A stretch of DNA of 64,000 bases from Bacteroidota bacterium. Lineage in GTDB: Bacteria; Bacteroidota; Bacteroidia; Chitinophagales; Chitinophagaceae. The DNA lies in the NCBI GenBank assembly GCA_023386045.1, contig JAEWKK010000016.1, positions 1 through 64,000 of the forward strand, in the 5' to 3' direction. Below the pieces are notes generated by a model that was given only the letters and a program-made list of their open reading frames with translations, had not been told where the DNA came from and searched no databases. Below are positions 43,135 through 50,825 of this stretch, piece after piece (the stretch's first letter is position 1; the number at the start of each line of letters is the position of its first letter). The position numbers and the translations under genes are program-made.

Positions 43135-43956
43135 TCAGCAATGATAATAGTTTTGAAATTGCTGCCGGAGCGACTGAACACTTTTAATCCCTTCTTCCGG
43201 AAAGACCTGATCGTCCAGCTGCCGCACAGGTAAAATAATTTTTGTAGTGCTGGTAATAAAAGCAACTTTTGCCTTTTTGGTTTCTTCGAGCGTTAAGGTC
43301 CTTTCTTCAATTCCAAATTCGTTTACAAGCATTGCAATTAGTTTATTCCTCGTGATCCCTTTTAATATACCTGCTGATGGAGTAATGGTCCTGTCTCGTT
43401 CATCAATAATAAAAAAGTTGGAACGTGGGCATTCGCTGATACTGCCTTCATCATGATACAAAACATCAAAAGCGCCCTTTTTCTGAATCTCCGGTTGCAG
43501 CCACACCGGAAGTAGGTAATCAATGGTCTTAATGGATGGAAACTGCCGCCTGTGTTCGTAAGAAAATAAGTTAATGCCATTTTCTAACTGTTCTTTGGTG
43601 GGAGGTTGAAAATTATGTTGGGTGATGACCAATAATGGATGCTCAGGTTGCATGGTCAGTTCTGAAATCCCTCCGGTGAGTGTAAGACGATAGCCTGTGG
43701 AGGGAATTTGATTTTTCTGAATGCATTCATTGATGATAGAGGAAAGCTCTTTTTTTGAAAAGGAAATCTTCAGGCGCATAAAATCAGCCGAAGCATAAAA
43801 TCGGTCAAGATGATCATTTAAAAACAATGGATCAAGATCCTTCAGCCGGAAAAAATCAAATACGCCGTAAGCTCTTTGAATAGCAAGATCGCGAACATGT
43901 ATCCGCGCTTCCTCATCTTTTACAAATGAATGATCGATGAATGCCCAGCGTTGCAT
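43135..43956 (-). CDS. Class IV aminotransferase-fold PLP enzyme
   Basis: A 273-residue PLP enzyme of fold type IV. The ATG at 43956 is used rather than a TTG one codon earlier. Motifs include RAYGVFDFFRL near residue 29, the presumed Schiff-base Lys in SIKTIDYLLPV, and the family C-terminal ISECPRSNFFIIDERDRTITP / GILKGITR signatures. Possible activities are branched-chain or D-amino-acid aminotransferase, or aminodeoxychorismate lyase (pabC). No folate or Ile/Val gene is adjacent, so the substrate is open. Confidence 0.87.
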   Translation of the reverse strand: MQRWAFIDHSFVKDEEARIHVRDLAIQRAYGVFDFFRLKDLDPLFLNDHLDRFYASADFMRLKISFSKKELSSIINECIQKNQIPSTGYRLTLTGGISELTMQPEHPLLVITQHNFQPPTKEQLENGINLFSYEHRRQFPSIKTIDYLLPVWLQPEIQKKGAFDVLYHDEGSISECPRSNFFIIDERDRTITPSAGILKGITRNKLIAMLVNEFGIEERTLTLEETKKAKVAFITSTTKIILPVRQLDDQVFPEEGIKSVQSLRQQFQNYYHC

Positions 43957-44003
43957 CAAATAAAATTAAAGAGGATTCAACAAGCCTGATTAGAAGAATA
44001 ATG

Positions 44004-44204
44004 CTAACTGCTAAAAGATTTTACCTGGATAGATTCTTTCACCTTCGCGCCAAACTCCTTGCAGGCAATACGCAGGTGTTTTTCGGAAATGATGCCCCTC
44101 AGCATTTTTTCAGAAGAATCAATGATCACCCTGGAAACTTTACAGGTAAGAATAAATTCAGCAATGCTGGTCACATCGGGAAAGATCAGGATCACTTTTC
44201 TCAT
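44004..44204 (-). CDS. Conserved-looking 66-residue protein, function unknown
   Basis: A 66-residue frame starting MRKVILIFPDVTSIAEF, followed by helices with CKVSRVIIDSSEK and HLRIACKEFGAKVKES. I do not recognise a named family, but the beta-alpha pattern looks like a compact folded protein and similar short proteins are common in Chitinophagaceae. It sits between the PLP decarboxylase and class IV aminotransferase genes on one strand, 47 bp before the latter, and is likely cotranscribed with both. Confidence 0.65.
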   Translation of the reverse strand: MRKVILIFPDVTSIAEFILTCKVSRVIIDSSEKMLRGIISEKHLRIACKEFGAKVKESIQVKSFSS

Positions 44205-44285
44205 ATGCGGAACTGGTTCACCTAAGCTATCCAATAAACCTCATCACCGGAAATTATATTTATCAACGTTCGGGGAAAACATTTT

Positions 44286-45551
44286 CTACCCGGCAATGGC
44301 ATGCTCAAGTCTTCCTTCCACTTTGCGCGAAGCTGCCAGTTCACTCAGGAACACATTGAGACTGTCGAGGTTCACATGATCCATCACTACAACTTTATAC
44401 CAGTTTGGCTTTTCATGATCGTCCGGTACAAGTCCATATCGATGCGCCAGCGCAGCAGGAACAAAGGAAGCATCAATTGTAACGATGTTCATTCCGGGCT
44501 CATTGAAATAACGAACACCCATCTGGTGTAATTCATTGCAAAGCCATTCGGTACGATAGAGCAGTTTGTTGATCTTTTCTAACCAGCCAAATGGACCATA
44601 GCTGAATAAAAGCAGCCATACCGCAACGGCATTAGCGCCAGAGCGACTTCCGTTAACAGTAAGGTCAAAGCCGCTGATGTAGGAAGCTTTTTTGGTGAGT
44701 ACATTTTGAATCAGTCCTTTTCTCACCAGGAAGATGCCGGTGCCATAAGGCGCCTGTAACATTTTATGTGCATCCAGGGTGATGGAACTGATATCGGGAT
44801 TATTCAGAAAGCAATTGGAAGCGGGAGTGGACATGGGATAAACAAATCCTCCGAATGCTCCATCAACATGAATAAAAAATGGAAGCTTTCTTTTTTTCAA
44901 TTCGGATGCATACATGGCAGGATCGTCAACTGAACCAAACATGGTAGTGCCCATGTTGGCGATCACAATAAAATATTTTTTACCCTTCGCTACGGTATCA
45001 TCAATGAGTTCGGATAAAGCTGTTTCCTGAATTTTTCTATTCTGTGCATCAACCGGAACTGTGATGGCATCGAGATGCAGCAGGTTGGCTGCTTTATGAA
45101 TAGAGTAGTGAGTATCTGCTGAGGAAACCAATACAATCTCATCATGCGTGCAGGAAAAATTTTCAAGATAATAATTGCGGTAAACCCAAACAGCCTGGAG
45201 GTTGGCTTCGGTACCGCCTGCGGCAACATAGCCATCGGTACTGTTTTTCTCGCCTTTGAGAAGATCGGTTGCCAGCAACTCTATCAATTCTCTTTCCAGG
45301 GCCTGCGTTCCTTCAAAAAAAGCTTCAGAGTCACCAAAAGTATGACAGCCGATATGGTTGGGATTGTGAAGATATACTCGTAAAAGTGGATCTTCCTGCA
45401 CTGCTGGCAGGGCGGATTCAAAAAGCTGTTTATCCAAAATAGAAGCAGGAATGCCCAGGCAGGCGGTCTCTTCGTAATTGATATTGGTGTTTAGGGCGGA
45501 TTCTATACGTTGCCTGATCTCTTTACTCCCCAGCTTCTTCCAGTACTGCAT
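44286..45551 (-). CDS. Group II PLP-dependent decarboxylase
   Basis: A 421-residue PLP enzyme of the glutamate/histidine/tyrosine decarboxylase class. The substrate/cofactor segments are TDGYVAAGGTEANLQAV and the presumed PLP Lys in TLDAHKMLQAPYGTG, with HVDGAFGGF before it. The start MQYWKKLG follows a -7 box at short distance. Probable products are amines such as histamine or tyramine, or beta-alanine from aspartate; the sequence does not decide. Confidence 0.9.
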   Translation of the reverse strand: MQYWKKLGSKEIRQRIESALNTNINYEETACLGIPASILDKQLFESALPAVQEDPLLRVYLHNPNHIGCHTFGDSEAFFEGTQALERELIELLATDLLKGEKNSTDGYVAAGGTEANLQAVWVYRNYYLENFSCTHDEIVLVSSADTHYSIHKAANLLHLDAITVPVDAQNRKIQETALSELIDDTVAKGKKYFIVIANMGTTMFGSVDDPAMYASELKKRKLPFFIHVDGAFGGFVYPMSTPASNCFLNNPDISSITLDAHKMLQAPYGTGIFLVRKGLIQNVLTKKASYISGFDLTVNGSRSGANAVAVWLLLFSYGPFGWLEKINKLLYRTEWLCNELHQMGVRYFNEPGMNIVTIDASFVPAALAHRYGLVPDDHEKPNWYKVVVMDHVNLDSLNVFLSELAASRKVEGRLEHAIAG

Positions 45552-45561
45552 GTTTTTACTG

Positions 45562-45569
45562 CGAAAATA
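45562..45569 (-). promoter_or_regulatory. -7 box (TATTTTCG) of the PLP decarboxylase gene
   Basis: Minus-strand TATTTTCG matches TANNTTTG in 7 of 8 positions; ten bases separate it from the ATG at 45551. Confidence 0.4.
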
Positions 45570-45628
45570 TCACCTGGCATCAATACGCTGTATGATTTAG
45601 GTCATCAATAACATTTACAATAGAAATC

Positions 45629-46285
45629 TTACCTGTTTGAAGGGTTTTTCCATTGCTGATCCATCATATCCATGGCCGACTGGATCCTTCTGTTCCTGGT
45701 CTCTTCTTTTTTTGCAGATATGATCCATTCCAGGTATTCCTTTTTGTGGCTAAAGGCGAGCGAATGGAAATATTTTTCCCTTTTCTGATTCTTTTTTAAG
45801 GCCTTGTCAAAATCTTCAGGCAGGCTGACAGTTTTTTTGACAGGATCAACGTAATCGAAGATGGGTCTTGGTTTTTTTTCTGCTGCCCTTTGTTTGTCAG
45901 CTTCATTCTTCAAACGCATCCCGAATGCCGACCAGGTTTCATTGAATGATACCAGGTTCACCCATTGAAGATCCAGTTTCAACAATTGATCCCAGCCCTT
46001 GTCCCGGGTCAGATCCGTTTGTATTCCTGAACTCACCTTGGGATAAAAAATCCAGCAAATAACTCCTTCTTTTAAAAGAGTCAACACCTTATCCAGTTCT
46101 TTTTCCATCTGTGCCCTGTTCTTTACAAACCAGTGAATTTGCTGGCAGGATTTTAATGAGTCCGCTATTTTAACCCCGGAAGGCAATTCTCCGAGTGAAG
46201 TCCTGTAATCTTCCGGAGGATTTAAAACCATGATAGCAGTTCCTTCATGGATCTTTAATTTTTGCGAGATGCTGATGGGAGGCAT
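45629..46285 (-). CDS. YdeI/OmdA-like family protein with N-terminal DUF3052-like domain
   Basis: A 218-residue cytosolic protein, start at 46285 (MPPISISQKLKIHEG). Residues about 10-130 resemble DUF3052 (TAIMVLNPPEDYRTSLGELPSG, WIFYPK). The C-terminal third, with SLPEDFDKALKKNQKREKYFHSLAFSHKKEYLEWI (core LPEDFDKALKKN and FSHKKEYLEWI), is the YdeI/OmpD-associated (OmdA) domain, whose E. coli member was linked to polymyxin tolerance. Exact function unknown. Divergent from dnaK with about 210 bp between. Confidence 0.85.
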   Translation of the reverse strand: MPPISISQKLKIHEGTAIMVLNPPEDYRTSLGELPSGVKIADSLKSCQQIHWFVKNRAQMEKELDKVLTLLKEGVICWIFYPKVSSGIQTDLTRDKGWDQLLKLDLQWVNLVSFNETWSAFGMRLKNEADKQRAAEKKPRPIFDYVDPVKKTVSLPEDFDKALKKNQKREKYFHSLAFSHKKEYLEWIISAKKEETRNRRIQSAMDMMDQQWKNPSNR

Positions 46286-46459
46286 GTCTGTTATTTGACT
46301 AAAATTAATGAGTGCAGGCAAATTTTTTTCGCCATAAAAGATTTCCTGGTAAAAGAATTTCCGGCAATAAAACAGAGAAATTTCAAATTGTGTCCGATAG
46401 CTTCTGACAAAATTGCATTTAAAGTACTGGCGGCATAATGATTGATAACCAGTAAAGAA

Positions 46460-46479
46460 CCTGTCTACCGTCAGGCAGG
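46460..46479. repeat. Imperfect 20-bp palindrome CCTGTCTACCGTCAGGCAGG upstream of dnaK
   Basis: The two 10-bp arms match in 7 of 10 positions as an inverted pair. Such CCTGCCTACCGGCAGGCAGG-like words are familiar as dispersed elements in Chitinophagaceae genomes. Here it lies 19 bp before the dnaK ATG and could fold in its leader. No CIRCE (HrcA) operator was found. Confidence 0.4.
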
Positions 46480-46498
46480 CTATAAAATTTATTCAATA

Positions 46499-48403
46499 AT
46501 GGGAAAGATAATTGGAATTGACCTGGGTACAACCAATAGTTGTGTGGCCGTAATGGAGGGCAATGAGCCTGTAGTTATTGCCAATGACGAAGGACGCCGT
46601 ACCACGCCATCAGTTGTGGCTTTTTTAAAAAATGGTGAACGCAAAGTAGGAGACCCGGCTAAAAGGCAGGCGATTACAAACCCTCAGAATACCATCACCA
46701 GTGTGAAGCGTTTCATGGGTCGCCGCTACGATGAGGTGACAGAAGAGATTAGCCACTGGAGTTATAAAGTAGCAAAAGGTGACAATAATACTGTTCGAAT
46801 AGACATTGATGGCAGGCTGTATACGCCACAGGAGATCTCGGCCATGGTACTTCAGAAAATGAAAAAAACTGCCGAGGATTACCTGGGCCAGGAAGTTACA
46901 GATGCTGTGATCACCGTGCCGGCTTATTTTAATGATGCCCAACGCCAGGCAACCAAGGAAGCTGGAGAAATTGCGGGTCTGAACGTTCGTCGTATCGTGA
47001 ACGAACCTACAGCAGCAGCACTTGCATACGGTTTGGACAAGGGTGGCAAGGATCACCATGTTGCAGTTTTTGACCTGGGTGGTGGTACATTCGACATCTC
47101 GGTTCTTGAATTGGGTGATGGTGTATTTGAAGTGAAGTCTACCAATGGTGATACCCACCTGGGTGGTGATGATTTTGATAAAGTGGTGATGGACTGGCTG
47201 GCAGAAGAATTCAAAAAAGAAGAAAACGTTGACCTGCGCAAAGATCCGATGGCACTGCAGCGTCTGAAAGAAGCTTCAGAAAAAGCCAAGATCGAATTGT
47301 CTTCCTCTTCAGAAACAGAGATCAATCTTCCTTATATCACGGCAATTGATGGTGTTCCCAAGCACCTGGTGAAAAAACTCACACGTGCCAAATTTGAACA
47401 ACTGGCTGATAACCTGTTTGAACGTTGTCTCAAACCTTGTGAGCAGGCTCTGAAAGATGCAGGTCTGAGCACTTCTCAAATTGATGAAGTGATTCTTGTA
47501 GGTGGTTCAACCAGGATCCCTAAAGTTCAGGAGATCGTTGAGAAATTCTTTAACAGGAAGCCACACAAAGGTGTGAATCCTGATGAAGTAGTTGCCATTG
47601 GTGCTGCTATCCAGGGTGCCGTTCTTACTGGTGAAGTAAAGGATGTACTGTTGTTAGACGTTACTCCTTTAAGCCTGGGTATTGAAACCATGGGTGGTGT
47701 GATGACAACACTGATTCCTTCCAATACAACAATTCCTACCAAAAAATCAGAAGTGTTCTCAACAGCTTCTGACAACCAGCCCGGCGTTCAGATCCATGTA
47801 ATCCAGGGTGAAAGGCCAATGGCCAGCCAGAACAAGAGCCTGGGTATTTTTAACCTGGATGGTATTCCTCCGGCACCGCGGGGCGTTCCACAGATCGAAG
47901 TGATCTTTGATATAGATGCCAACGGTATCCTGCATGTAACTGCAAAGGATAAAGGCACCGGAAAAGAACAAAGGATAAGAATTGAAGCAGGTAGCGGACT
48001 TACAAAAGAAGAGATTGAAAAAATGAAGGCTGAAGCAGCTGCCAATGCTGATAAGGACAAGGAAGAAAAAGAAAGAGTGGAAAAGATCAACCAGGCCGAC
48101 AGCCTGATCTTCCAGACCGAAAAACAGTTGAAAGAATATGGTGACAAAATCCCTGCTGATAAAAAAGCACCTATTGAAAATGCACTGAACAAATTAAGAG
48201 AGGCGCACAAATCAGGTGATATTGCACAGATAGATCCTGCAGTTGCTGAACTGAATAATGCCTGGACAGCAGCCAGTGAAGAATTGTATAAGGCTTCCCA
48301 GGAAGCGGGTGGTCCGCAGTCAGGTGGCGACGGCCAGGGCCAGCAGGCCAGTGGCAATGCCGGTGAAAATGTAACGGATGCCGAATTTGAAGAAGTGAAA
48401 TAA
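46499..48403 (+). CDS. dnaK: Hsp70 chaperone DnaK
   Basis: A 634-residue chaperone beginning at the ATG at 46499 (MGKIIGIDLGTTNSCVAVMEG). The ATPase motifs IDLGTTNS, DLGGGTFDIS and IGAAIQGAV are intact, the linker DVTPLSLGIE separates the substrate domain, and the C-terminal DAEFEEVK is typical of bacterial DnaK. It folds nascent and stressed proteins with DnaJ and GrpE, neither of which is in the window. A strong terminator follows, so it is transcribed alone. Confidence 0.98.
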   Translation: MGKIIGIDLGTTNSCVAVMEGNEPVVIANDEGRRTTPSVVAFLKNGERKVGDPAKRQAITNPQNTITSVKRFMGRRYDEVTEEISHWSYKVAKGDNNTVRIDIDGRLYTPQEISAMVLQKMKKTAEDYLGQEVTDAVITVPAYFNDAQRQATKEAGEIAGLNVRRIVNEPTAAALAYGLDKGGKDHHVAVFDLGGGTFDISVLELGDGVFEVKSTNGDTHLGGDDFDKVVMDWLAEEFKKEENVDLRKDPMALQRLKEASEKAKIELSSSSETEINLPYITAIDGVPKHLVKKLTRAKFEQLADNLFERCLKPCEQALKDAGLSTSQIDEVILVGGSTRIPKVQEIVEKFFNRKPHKGVNPDEVVAIGAAIQGAVLTGEVKDVLLLDVTPLSLGIETMGGVMTTLIPSNTTIPTKKSEVFSTASDNQPGVQIHVIQGERPMASQNKSLGIFNLDGIPPAPRGVPQIEVIFDIDANGILHVTAKDKGTGKEQRIRIEAGSGLTKEEIEKMKAEAAANADKDKEEKERVEKINQADSLIFQTEKQLKEYGDKIPADKKAPIENALNKLREAHKSGDIAQIDPAVAELNNAWTAASEELYKASQEAGGPQSGGDGQGQQASGNAGENVTDAEFEEVK

Positions 48404-48422
48404 AGATTTGTTTGAAGGAAAG

Positions 48423-48449
48423 ACCCACAGTCATCTGTGGGTTTTTTTT
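48423..48449 (+). terminator. Terminator of dnaK
   Basis: 8-bp perfect stem ACCCACAG / CTGTGGGT with a TCAT loop (48423-48442) followed by seven T residues. Confidence 0.88.
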
Positions 48450-48624
48450 ATTTAGTTCAACTAATATAAATAAAGGTTAACGCCCTGGAATTGTATCATC
48501 AAAGCAAAACACTGCCTGCCCGGCATCCCGGGAAATATGCTAGTACAGACCAACTGTTCATTCATCTTTTGCTTGCTTTTTCTATTTGGAAATTTTCCAG
48601 TCTTGTAATCTTTGATCCAAACTT

Positions 48625-48888
48625 TTATTTCTTTTTCCATTCACCCACCTGGTGCATCAATCGTTGATGCGTGATGGAATGGCCTTGCTCATGCTCTTCT
48701 TCGGTTCCCAGGAAATTTTCCTTGTCTTCCTCGTCCAGTTCTTCCCAGAATTCTTTTCCAGTACTATCAGATTCCAGAACTGCCCTTGCTTCTTCAAGCA
48801 GGAATTCGTCGTTGCAATTGTCCACCAACTGGTGAAGCTTTTGTTTCAGATCAGGAGCCATAAAAATGGTTTTTTTAAAGTTCTGCAT
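48625..48888 (-). CDS. Antitoxin-like small acidic protein (orphan)
   Basis: An 87-residue highly acidic protein. Residues about 20-80 (EFLLEEARAVLES, FWEELDEEDKENFLG, GHSITHQRLMHQVGEW) resemble the putative-addiction-module antitoxin family: an N-terminal acidic helix, a W-E-E-L-x-E-E-D-K signature and a closing H-Q-x-x-M-x-x-V-x-x-W. No RelE/ParE toxin gene follows, so it is either orphaned or has another role. An alternative start is at 48861 (MAPDLKQK). Confidence 0.6.
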   Translation of the reverse strand: MQNFKKTIFMAPDLKQKLHQLVDNCNDEFLLEEARAVLESDSTGKEFWEELDEEDKENFLGTEEEHEQGHSITHQRLMHQVGEWKKK

Positions 48889-49022
48889 TTCATTCTAAAA
48901 GAAAAATGATGATTTTAATGAGAAAAGCAATAAATTATATGGACAGGAAGTTTAACAGTTTTTGCTATGGGTTGTTTGTGAAAACTTACATCTTGTGGCA
49001 TCCAAGCCCCAAACCTCCTGTT

Positions 49023-50468
49023 ATGAAAAAAAGATCACTGCTGCTTTTTGGATTTGCTGCCTTCCTTACCATTCTTCTTTTTTCTTTCACTTCTCATCGA
49101 CTGATCAAAAAAAACAAATTGTCTACCAGGGACACACTGCCTTTTTTGATGATCAGGGCAAAAGATCACCTGGGGAAAAGTGTTTCGTCTTCCTCTGGCG
49201 TTGTTTCTTTTACTACAGGATTGCATAATGATTATTACCAGGTGGATTCTTTAAATAAGTCGGGATTTCTCTATATCGAAACAAGGCTTTCCAGCTTCAT
49301 GAATGATAATGTCAAAAGGGTTCCATTAAATATCTGTATTGTAATTGACCGCAGTGGATCGATGGGAGGCGTAAAATTGGGATTCGCTAAGAAAGCTGCC
49401 AAAGGGATCATAGACCAGTTAAATACAGAAGACATTGTTAGTGTGGTGATGTATGATAATGCCGTGGACAGTGTACAGCCACCAATTAAAGTGCTGGATA
49501 AAGTTTCCATTCAAAAGAAGATCGATGGCATTACGGCCAGGGGTGGCACTGACCTTTGGGGCGGTACGGAACAGGGATATGAATTTGTCAAAAGAAATTA
49601 TAAGCCTGGCTTTATCAACCGCGTGCTTCTTATCAGTGATGGACTTGCCAATGTTGGCATGACAGATCCACAATTGATCCGTCTGAAAGTGCAACAATAC
49701 AAGGATGATAACGGCATCACCTTGTCCACCTTTGGAGTAGGATTGGATTATAATGAAAGCCTTATGACCGACATGGCTGAAACAGGACTGGGTAATTATT
49801 ATTTTATTGATGCACCGGATATGATGGCTTCCATATTTACCAAAGAATTGAACGGGATGATGAATGTTGCCGCGCAGGATGCAGAATTGAAAATTGATCT
49901 TCCCCAGGGAGTGAAACTGGTAAAGAGCTATCCATTGAAATTCACCCAGAATGGAAATACAGTTAGCATCAAGATGAGAGACCTGTTTTCTGAAGAGACT
50001 CGTGGCACTTTATTCACTTTTACCATAGACAATGGCACCAGCCAGGTATTGAAGTTTTCATCCACACTGACCTTTACGGATGTTGCTGACGGACAGGCAA
50101 AAACGCTCCATCATGAAAACCTCCTGAGCCCGATTAGAAATATTGATGCCTACCTAACGCATTTTAATAAACCCGTTATTGAACAATCTATTCTTTATAC
50201 CGCCAATGAAAACCTTGAAAAAGCTATGGCTGAAATGGACAAAGGTAATTATACCACTGCCAGCAGTTATATAGATTTCAACAACAATTACCTGAGAGCA
50301 AATGAAGTGTATGTGCGGACTTCCTATGAACTCAAAAGAATGGATTCAGCCAACAGGAGTTATGGAGGGGATATCAGAAGGGTGAAGGATATGGGAAGCG
50401 ACTCTATAAAAAGGGTTCAGAAAAAGAGCAAGGAAATGAATTACTACCTGAGACAGAAAAAACAATAA
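49023..50468 (+). CDS. VWA-domain protein with N-terminal membrane segment
   Basis: A 481-residue protein; the start at 49023 is chosen because MKKRSLLLFGFAAFLTILLF forms a signal peptide or anchor. Residues about 95-300 are a von Willebrand A domain with the MIDAS DRSGS (residues 109-113) and a Thr in ARGGTDLWGG. The C-terminal third is helical with repeated ENLEKAMAEMDKGN and ASSYIDFNNNYLRAN segments. It likely binds proteins in a metal-dependent way at the cell envelope. No partner gene (such as MoxR) is adjacent. Confidence 0.87.
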   Translation: MKKRSLLLFGFAAFLTILLFSFTSHRLIKKNKLSTRDTLPFLMIRAKDHLGKSVSSSSGVVSFTTGLHNDYYQVDSLNKSGFLYIETRLSSFMNDNVKRVPLNICIVIDRSGSMGGVKLGFAKKAAKGIIDQLNTEDIVSVVMYDNAVDSVQPPIKVLDKVSIQKKIDGITARGGTDLWGGTEQGYEFVKRNYKPGFINRVLLISDGLANVGMTDPQLIRLKVQQYKDDNGITLSTFGVGLDYNESLMTDMAETGLGNYYFIDAPDMMASIFTKELNGMMNVAAQDAELKIDLPQGVKLVKSYPLKFTQNGNTVSIKMRDLFSEETRGTLFTFTIDNGTSQVLKFSSTLTFTDVADGQAKTLHHENLLSPIRNIDAYLTHFNKPVIEQSILYTANENLEKAMAEMDKGNYTTASSYIDFNNNYLRANEVYVRTSYELKRMDSANRSYGGDIRRVKDMGSDSIKRVQKKSKEMNYYLRQKKQ

Positions 50469-50471
50469 AGA

Positions 50472-50494
50472 AAATGCCGGCAGTGCCGGCATTT
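50472..50494. terminator. Perfect palindrome after the VWA gene
   Basis: Arms AAATGCCGGCA / TGCCGGCATTT around one G (50472-50494). Only a weak T-tract follows on the plus strand. It lies between the VWA gene and the convergent 51-codon gene, so it could act for both. Confidence 0.6.
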
Positions 50495-50514
50495 GATATA
50501 ATAAGTAGTTTATA

Positions 50515-50670
50515 TCAGATGATATCCATGGCCAGCACGAAGAAGGTTGTCATAAATGGCAGGATCAGTGTAAGCCAGGGCCAATGGGTCACAATAGCTA
50601 CACCAAGAGCTACACAGGATAATAAAAACAATAACCAGTAAAGTCCTTTATTTTTTTTACGTACTTCCAT
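50515..50670 (-). CDS. Small two-helix membrane protein (51 residues)
   Basis: A 51-codon frame starting MEVRKKNKGLYW, with two hydrophobic segments (LLFLLSCVALGVAIV and LTLILPFMTTFFVLAMDII) separated by THWPW. Basic N-terminus then two helices suggests an inner-membrane hairpin. A perfect TANNTTTG box lies 15 bases before its ATG. The function is unknown. It is convergent with the VWA gene. Confidence 0.7.
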   Translation of the reverse strand: MEVRKKNKGLYWLLFLLSCVALGVAIVTHWPWLTLILPFMTTFFVLAMDII

Positions 50671-50685
50671 CGGATAAAATTTGCG

Positions 50686-50693
50686 CAAAAATA
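50686..50693 (-). promoter_or_regulatory. -7 box (TATTTTTG) of the 51-residue membrane protein gene
   Basis: Perfect TANNTTTG on the minus strand, 15 bases before the ATG at 50670. Confidence 0.5.
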
Positions 50694-50767
50694 GGGCAGA
50701 GGAATTAATTTACCCTCAGCCATTTAAAACTATTTTTGCATGCTTCCCTTTCGTAGAAACCTTTTAT

Positions 50768-50775
50768 TATTTTCG
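50768..50775 (+). promoter_or_regulatory. -7 box (TATTTTCG) of malQ
   Basis: TATTTTCG, 7 of 8 positions, 50 bases before the ATG at 50826. Confidence 0.35.
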
Positions 50776-50825
50776 CCGCTTAATATGTATTCATTACACG
50801 ACCGTTAATTTGACAATAAGATTAG

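Noticed and set aside
46286..46498. CIRCE heat-shock operator upstream of dnaK
   Set aside because: I see GAGTGC once but no TTAGCACTC partner at the right spacing, so no CIRCE.
47788..48357. 189-codon open frame opposite dnaK
   Set aside because: It lies wholly within dnaK, whose frame is conserved throughout, and has a low-complexity Ser/Ala/Leu composition typical of an antisense shadow.
48461..48640. 59-codon minus-strand frame starting inside the last codons of the antitoxin-like gene, as toxin genes often do
   Set aside because: The predicted protein is Lys-rich at first, then has a random-looking end with no RelE, ParE or other toxin pattern, and no start signal. It is probably chance.
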